Shown here one piece after another: positions 59,433-64,000 of a stretch of DNA of 64,000 bases; within the stretch, counting starts at the first letter, position 1; each line of letters opens with the position of its first letter. The stretch covers positions 1 through 64,000 of the forward strand of contig CAMLJY010000036.1 in the NCBI GenBank assembly GCA_946480465.1, written 5' to 3'. This stretch comes from an uncultured Burkholderiales bacterium. Lineage in GTDB: Bacteria; Pseudomonadota; Gammaproteobacteria; Burkholderiales; Burkholderiaceae. Below the pieces are notes generated by a model, which had not been told where the DNA came from, did not search any database, and worked only from the letters and a program-made list of their open reading frames with translations. Made by a program: the position numbers and the translations under genes.

Positions 59433-62080
59433 GCCCGCGCCCCGCCGACCCTGCTGCCCGCCCGCCGCTGGCGGCGCGCCAGCGCACGCTGCTGGAATTC
59501 GCCATCACCGCCAGCGCCGCGGTGCTGCCGGTGATGCTGGCGGTGCTGCTGCTGGTGTCCGTGCTGCGGCCGGCGGACGAGGCGCGCGGCCCACGCTGGA
59601 ACGGCCCCTCCGACCACTACGTCAGCGTGCGCCACCTGCAGGCCTTGAAGACCTTCGAACAGGCGATCGTGCCGCGCCACGGGACGCTCACGTCAGCCGT
59701 CAGCAGCCAGGCCGTCACCGAAGCCCTGCCCGCCTGCGGCAAGGACTGGCCGGCCGAGGACCTGGCCGCGCAGCTGGCGGCGATCGACACCGCGCTGCTG
59801 CGCTTCAGCACCCGCCCGAACCCGCGCACCGCGCAGCCGCTGGGCCTGGACGCGGCGCGCTGGCTGGCGGCGGCGGCGCAGGCGCTGGCGCGGCCCGTCG
59901 AGGTGCCGCAGTACCCCGAACGCAGCTTCCGCCTCACCTGCGGCGACCTGTCCCAGGCGGTGCAGGCGATGGCCCGCGCCGACGGCCGGCTGCTGGAAGC
60001 GCTGTCCTGGCGCGGAACCGTCAGCGCGCCCGCGCTGGCCCGGTGGGCGCCGCAGCAGCAGGTGCAGGTCAGCGCCCGCCACCTGATGCGCCGCAACCCC
60101 TGGAGCGGCCTGGCCGGCTGCCTCTACCTCGGCAGCGACGCGGCCGGCGCACCCAGCCACGTCATCGCCGGCGGCGCTTCGGCCCAGGCGCGGCTGTGCG
60201 CCCTGCCGGCGATGGCCGGCGCCTCGGCGCCGCCGCTGGCGCTGGCCGGCGAGCCGGCTGCGGACGCCGCCGCCGACGACCCGCGCTGGGCCGTGCCGCC
60301 CTCGCTGCCGGCGATGCTGGCGCCGCTGGAGGCGCTGCGCCAGCCGGCGCAGCCGCTGTACCGGCTCTACACCGAAAAGGACGCGGCCACCGGTGCCGGT
60401 GCACCGCCCTGGCAGCACGGCCCCAACCGCATCGCGCTGGACGGCACGCCGCTGGACGTCGGCTTCTCGCTGCGGCTGACGATCGACCCCGCGGCGCAGG
60501 CCCTCGCGCAGCGCACCGCCGCCTGCTACACCGGCCGCCACGACCTCTGCCGCGCGCTGGGCATCCTGCGGGCCGACGATGCCGGCCGCCCGCTGGGCCA
60601 CCGCCTGCTGGAAGGCGCGATGGTGCGCATGGCCGCGGTCGCCATCGTCGACGTCGCCAGCGGCCGCATCGACGCGCTGGCCGGCGCGCTGTCGACCTGC
60701 GCCCGGCAGGAGGTCGACGGCCCCGGCCGCGACGCGGACTGCGACAAGCGCCTGCCCTACCCGGTGCGCTACCGCCCCGACGCGCTGCTGAACCCCGCCG
60801 TCTACCACGACGCGATGCCCGCCTCCACCATCAAGCCGCTGATGGCCGCTGCCTTCCTGAACGACAGCGAGCACGGTCGCCGCTGGCTGGCCGCCGAGCG
60901 TGCCGCGCTGGCCCAGCCCGGCACGCCCGCGCGCCAGAGCCTGCGCGGCGAATTGCTGCGCTCGGATTCGGCGCGTTTCCTCGACCGCATGATGTGCATC
61001 GACGGCGGCCCCCAGCCCTGTCGCCGCCCCTGGGACGTGCAGGCCACCGCGCTGGCCCTGGGCTGGGATGCGGCCTGCGGCGCCGGCAGCGGCAGCTGCG
61101 GCCGCCACGACCTGCTGTTCGGCCGCGCCATCGACGCCCAGGCCGCCGGCGGCCTGGTGCAGCCTTTGGCGCTGCCGGTGGCCTACGGCCGCCTGCTCAG
61201 CGAGCCGCGCGGCGCCCACCCCGGCGCGCCGATGGTGCTGATGCCGCCCACGGCGATGGACCCCACCGTGCTGCGCCGCTGCGCCGCCGGCGCCGACGGT
61301 GCACGCGGTACCGAGGACGACTGGGCGCAATGCCGTGGCCGCGGCGTGGTCGACATCGCCGCCGAGGGCTGGGGCCAGGGCCATGCCCGGGCCACCGCGC
61401 TGGGGGTGGCCGGCATGCTGTCGACGCTGGCGGCGGCCGCCAACGGCCAGCAGGCGCAGCGCCGCCCGCACCTGGTGGAGGCGCTGCAGGACAGCAGCGG
61501 CCACCGCCTGCAACCCGCCGCCGAGCGCTGGGGCCTGGCGGCACCGCAGCCGCTGCCGGTTCCGCGGGAAGCGGCCGAGGTGATCCTCAGCGGCCTGTCC
61601 TTCAGCCACCGCGAAGGCACCGCCCGCAGCGCCTGCGAGCAGGTGTTCGATGCGAAGCGCTGCCGCGAGATCACCTGGCTCGCCGGCAAGACCGGCACGC
61701 CCAGCTTTCCGAACGACGGCGTGGGCCTGGACGAACTGGCGCGGCTGTGCCGGCCCGCGGCCGCGGCCACGCCCATCGCGGCCACCGCCGCGGCGGCCCG
61801 GGCCCCGCGCGCGGCGTCCTGCAGCTCGCTGCGGCCCTACAAGTGGTACGTCGCCGCCTACCGCGCGAATGGCGCGGCCGATGGCCCCTGGACCAAGGTG
61901 ATCGCGGTGCTGGCCGAACGCAACTGGCTGCGCCAGACCGGCATCGTGCACGGCGCCGGCGACCGCGGCCCGAACCCGGCGGCGGAGATCGCGATGCAGA
62001 TCGCCGGCCGCCGCGTCGGCGCCCTGCCCGCCACCCCAAGTGCGGCCCTACCCATCACCCGGACCGCCCCCCCAGCATGA
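59429..62080 (+). CDS. Class B-like penicillin-binding transpeptidase (divergent)
   Basis: 883 residues from GTG 59429. One N-terminal helix (about 25-47), then a long unusual periplasmic region of about 330 residues with several cysteines, then the transpeptidase domain. Motif 1 is S466-T-I-K469 (MPASTIKPLMAAAF); motif 3 is K754-T-G756 (AGKTGTPSF). 'WGQGHARATALGVAGMLSTLAAAANG' matches the class B PBP helix after the active site. Motif 2, normally SxN, appears as S512-D-S514. An insertion after KTG is rich in Ala and Cys. It should crosslink the glycan made by the SEDS partner. The stop overlaps the next start (ATGA). Confidence 0.85.
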   Translation: MSPRPADPAARPPLAARQRTLLEFAITASAAVLPVMLAVLLLVSVLRPADEARGPRWNGPSDHYVSVRHLQALKTFEQAIVPRHGTLTSAVSSQAVTEALPACGKDWPAEDLAAQLAAIDTALLRFSTRPNPRTAQPLGLDAARWLAAAAQALARPVEVPQYPERSFRLTCGDLSQAVQAMARADGRLLEALSWRGTVSAPALARWAPQQQVQVSARHLMRRNPWSGLAGCLYLGSDAAGAPSHVIAGGASAQARLCALPAMAGASAPPLALAGEPAADAAADDPRWAVPPSLPAMLAPLEALRQPAQPLYRLYTEKDAATGAGAPPWQHGPNRIALDGTPLDVGFSLRLTIDPAAQALAQRTAACYTGRHDLCRALGILRADDAGRPLGHRLLEGAMVRMAAVAIVDVASGRIDALAGALSTCARQEVDGPGRDADCDKRLPYPVRYRPDALLNPAVYHDAMPASTIKPLMAAAFLNDSEHGRRWLAAERAALAQPGTPARQSLRGELLRSDSARFLDRMMCIDGGPQPCRRPWDVQATALALGWDAACGAGSGSCGRHDLLFGRAIDAQAAGGLVQPLALPVAYGRLLSEPRGAHPGAPMVLMPPTAMDPTVLRRCAAGADGARGTEDDWAQCRGRGVVDIAAEGWGQGHARATALGVAGMLSTLAAAANGQQAQRRPHLVEALQDSSGHRLQPAAERWGLAAPQPLPVPREAAEVILSGLSFSHREGTARSACEQVFDAKRCREITWLAGKTGTPSFPNDGVGLDELARLCRPAAAATPIAATAAAARAPRAASCSSLRPYKWYVAAYRANGAADGPWTKVIAVLAERNWLRQTGIVHGAGDRGPNPAAEIAMQIAGRRVGALPATPSAALPITRTAPPA

Positions 62081-62418
62081 GCCCGCCCGCCGCCCGCCGC
62101 ACCCCGGCCGTCGCCCCGGCCCTGCCGGCCCCGCTGGTCTGGACCTTCGACGGCCCGTTCGAACGCTGCCTGGGCGACCTGGAAGACACGCTGCGCCGCA
62201 CGCTGGTCGGCATCGGCGACGTCTCGCGCATCCTGCTGCAGATCGAGCTGTCGCTGCCCGCGCTGCGCCGCCGCACCGAGGCCGGCGACCGGGTGCAGCC
62301 CGCCTTCGGCCGCCTGCTGCAGCGCCTGGCCGGCTATGGCCTGCCGCAGCCGCCGCGGCTGCGGCGCCTGGGCAGCGAGGGCCCATTGCTGACGCTGGTC
62401 GTCGCCTACCGCAAGTGA
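62077..62418 (+). CDS. Small cytoplasmic protein between PBP and FHA genes
   Basis: 113 residues from ATG 62077, with ATGA overlap to the PBP gene. No signal peptide. A Pro/Ala-rich head is followed by an amphipathic helical region 'GPFERCLGDLEDTLRRTLVGIGDVSRILLQIELSLPALRRR' and a basic C-terminal part with a final strand 'GPLLTLVVAYRK'. No family recognised. Conserved placement could make it an adaptor between the membrane proteins and the FHA protein. Confidence 0.65.
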   Translation: MSPPAARRTPAVAPALPAPLVWTFDGPFERCLGDLEDTLRRTLVGIGDVSRILLQIELSLPALRRRTEAGDRVQPAFGRLLQRLAGYGLPQPPRLRRLGSEGPLLTLVVAYRK

Positions 62419-62436
62419 AACGGAAGAACCACCACC

Positions 62437-63948
62437 ATGTCGCTCAAATCATGGGTTATCAGGCGCATCCGCCGCGAACCGGGCAGCCGCGGCCTGCTGT
62501 CGCGGGTGGACCTGCCGCCGCGCGATGCCGGCCACGAACCGGCCCTGGCGAACGGCGCCGCGCCGGGCTGGCCGGGCAGCGCTGCGGCCTCGGGCTGGGA
62601 CAGCCGCCTGCCGCCGGCCGCGCGCGGGACCGAACCGGGCTTCGGCCATGCGCCGCCCGGCGGGCACCTCGCCGGCCACCTGGGTGACTACGCGCCGCTG
62701 ATCGACGCCGTGCGGCAGGAGCTGGAGCACTTCATCGTCAGCCAGCTGCGCCTGCACCTGGCCATCGCCGACCGCGACCGCTACGTGCTGACCAGCATCG
62801 CCGTGCACTGCCAGGGCGACGACGCGGCACGCCAGCGGCTGCTGCGCTTCATGCGCGAGTTCAAGCCCGAGCAGGTCAAGCGCTACCTGGTGCGCGAGGT
62901 CATCGCCGGCCTGCCGAACGCCGCCGCCATCGACCTGAGCCAGTTCGCCGGCCTGGTCGACGGCGAGGCCCTGCCCGGCGACGGTGACGACGACTACCGC
63001 GACCTGCTGGCCGAACTGGCCGGCGCCGGCGACGATGGCGGCCCGGCCTACGAGGTGACGCTGCTCGGCCGCTGGAGCGAGATCGACACCAGCGCCGCGT
63101 CCGCCCTGCGCGCGCCGGCGCCGGCCCCCGCCGCCGGCGCGCTGGTGACGCCGCTGGCCGGGCCGCGCGCCGAGTTCGAGGTCGAGGACGCCGACGGCCG
63201 CCGCCGCGTCGTGCTGCCCGCGGTGGTGGCGGGCCGGCGCTACCTGGTCGGCAAGGGCGAGGGCTGCGACATCGTCGTGCGCGGCACCTACACCAGCCGC
63301 CGCCATGCCGAGCTGTGGCTGGACCAGGGCGGCTGGTGGTGCGCCGACGCCGGCTCCACCAACGGCATCCGGGTCGAGACGCCCGGCGCCGCAACGCCCC
63401 AGGTGGGCCTGCCCGCGGCGGCGGGCCAGGCGGACGCGCCGCTCCGCCTGGCCGACGGCGCGCGCCTGCTGCTGTCCGCGCGCAGCGACGGCCCGCCCGC
63501 CGACCACCCCTGGCTCGCGCTGCGCGGGCCGGCCCCGGCGGCCCTGGCCGGCACGCGGGTCACGCCGATCGCCGCGTCGCCGCGCACGCCGCTGACGGCC
63601 ATCATGAGCGGCCACGCCGGCGCGCCCTTCAGCATCGTCGATGCCGCCGGCGGCGCCGCGCTGCTGGCGCTGCGCGCCGCCGCGCTGCCGCTGTCCATCG
63701 GCCGCTCGCGGCAGTGCGCGCTGGTCGTCGACCGCCGGCACGACGGCGTCTCCGGCCACCACCTGGACGTGGTCGCGCTGGATGCGGACGGCGCCGACAT
63801 CGTCGTCGTCGGCGACAACGGCGTGCTGCTCGGCCACATGCACCACCGCCCCGGCGCCCGCGTGCGCTGGCCCGCCGGCCAGCGGCTGGTGCTGGGCGCG
63901 CGTGCCGACGAGGCACCGGCCTGCACGCTGCTGCTGCGGCGTGATTGA
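62437..63948 (+). CDS. Double-FHA-domain protein
   Basis: 503 residues. N-terminal region (1-170) begins with a basic helix (MSLKSWVIRRIRRE) and has a helical domain around 'YAPLIDAVRQELEHFIVSQLRLHLAIADRDRYVLTSIAVHCQGDDAARQRLLRFMREFKPEQVKRYLVRE'. FHA1 (about 250-345) has the phosphothreonine-binding residues in 'VGKGEGCDIVV', 'TSRRHAELWL' and 'DAGSTNGIRV'. FHA2 (about 405-500) has 'IGRSRQCALVV', 'VSGHHLDV' and 'GDNGVLLGHM', a more divergent binding loop. The layout, N-terminal domain plus FHA, recalls actinobacterial FhaA though the N-terminal domain is not obviously the same family. A Thr kinase is not in this window. SD GGAAG 18 nt after the previous stop. Confidence 0.88.
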   Translation: MSLKSWVIRRIRREPGSRGLLSRVDLPPRDAGHEPALANGAAPGWPGSAAASGWDSRLPPAARGTEPGFGHAPPGGHLAGHLGDYAPLIDAVRQELEHFIVSQLRLHLAIADRDRYVLTSIAVHCQGDDAARQRLLRFMREFKPEQVKRYLVREVIAGLPNAAAIDLSQFAGLVDGEALPGDGDDDYRDLLAELAGAGDDGGPAYEVTLLGRWSEIDTSAASALRAPAPAPAAGALVTPLAGPRAEFEVEDADGRRRVVLPAVVAGRRYLVGKGEGCDIVVRGTYTSRRHAELWLDQGGWWCADAGSTNGIRVETPGAATPQVGLPAAAGQADAPLRLADGARLLLSARSDGPPADHPWLALRGPAPAALAGTRVTPIAASPRTPLTAIMSGHAGAPFSIVDAAGGAALLALRAAALPLSIGRSRQCALVVDRRHDGVSGHHLDVVALDADGADIVVVGDNGVLLGHMHHRPGARVRWPAGQRLVLGARADEAPACTLLLRRD

Positions 63949-63962
63949 CGGAGCAGCCCGCC

Positions 63963-64000
63963 ATGAGCATCCCGAGCATGTCCACCCTGCCCACCACGCC
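63963..64000 (+). CDS. Start of a further operon gene, truncated by the window edge
   Basis: ATG 63963 with GGAG 10 nt upstream, 14 nt after the FHA stop. Only 'MSIPSMSTLPTT' is visible. In comparable loci an FHA gene is often followed by a PP2C phosphatase or a Ser/Thr kinase, but nothing in these 12 codons identifies it. Confidence 0.6.
   Translation, partial: MSIPSMSTLPTT

Noticed and set aside
59410..62076. Plus-strand open frame parallel to the PBP gene
   Set aside because: Arg/Pro/Ala-rich shadow frame; only its last part, from ATG 62077, is used for the small 113-residue gene.

Overview
The window is very GC-rich, gene-dense chromosomal DNA. It looks like a betaproteobacterium of the order Burkholderiales, in the Rubrivivax/Leptothrix/Comamonadaceae neighbourhood; the genus cannot be fixed from the sequence. 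The basis is the gene families present: DUF2169/DUF4150/Rhs effector set, DUF3422, EpsA-type LuxR regulator, glutaryl-CoA dehydrogenase with a CoA-transferase and LysR regulator, and prfB with its frameshift. There are no rRNA genes, CRISPR arrays, insertion sequences or prophage genes. There is one tRNA, tRNA-Thr(CGT).

Layout. 1-7,100 is a type VI secretion effector island: a DUF2169 protein, a small membrane protein, a PAAR-like DUF4150 protein, an Rhs protein ending in a YwqJ-like deaminase toxin, a YwqK/MORN-type immunity protein and a membrane protein. 7,100-15,400 holds a methyltransferase, a cupin, an OmpR-type two-component system, a TerC-family transporter with a structured leader, a universal stress protein, a PLP-fold protein, a DUF72 protein and an MgtC-family protein. 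15,400-19,900 is glutarate/glutaryl-CoA catabolism (LysR regulator, GcdH, class III CoA-transferase) followed by a PHP phosphoesterase. 19,900-31,600 contains an Lgt-like/TlpA fusion, DUF3617, YciO-like, RidA, PlsY, a PCu(A)C copper chaperone, a LuxR solo, a TonB-dependent receptor, a large lipoprotein, DUF3422 and YbaK. 31,600-40,800 has a hydrolase, an aldo/keto reductase, a DUF2975-HTH-proline-rich operon, an EpsA-like regulator, an operon of GNAT, acyl-CoA synthetase and sulfurtransferase, a second hydrolase and an orphan DUF4212 subunit. 40,900-46,700 is a housekeeping block: prfB, a HAD phosphatase, pepN, fbp and tRNA-Thr. 46,700-55,200 has a PEP-CTERM-like secreted protein, a LysR regulator beside CidA/LrgB-type membrane proteins, a SRAP peptidase, a glycosyltransferase with an amylo-alpha-1,6-glucosidase-like enzyme, and a hemolysin III family protein.

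The most unusual part is 55,747 to the window end. It is a tightly coupled operon: an exported glycine-zipper protein, an oversized SEDS (FtsW/RodA-type) protein, a divergent class B penicillin-binding protein, a small unknown protein, a double-FHA protein, and a further gene cut by the window edge. Most joints are 4-bp ATGA/GTGA overlaps. The set resembles in content the actinobacterial FHA-RodA-PbpA-kinase/phosphatase locus, but the proteins are divergent and the setting is betaproteobacterial. A dedicated, phospho-signal-linked peptidoglycan synthase is the inference.

A second pattern is regulatory. Several genes without a good Shine-Dalgarno have a -10-like hexamer exactly 6 nt before the start codon, which suggests leaderless mRNAs.
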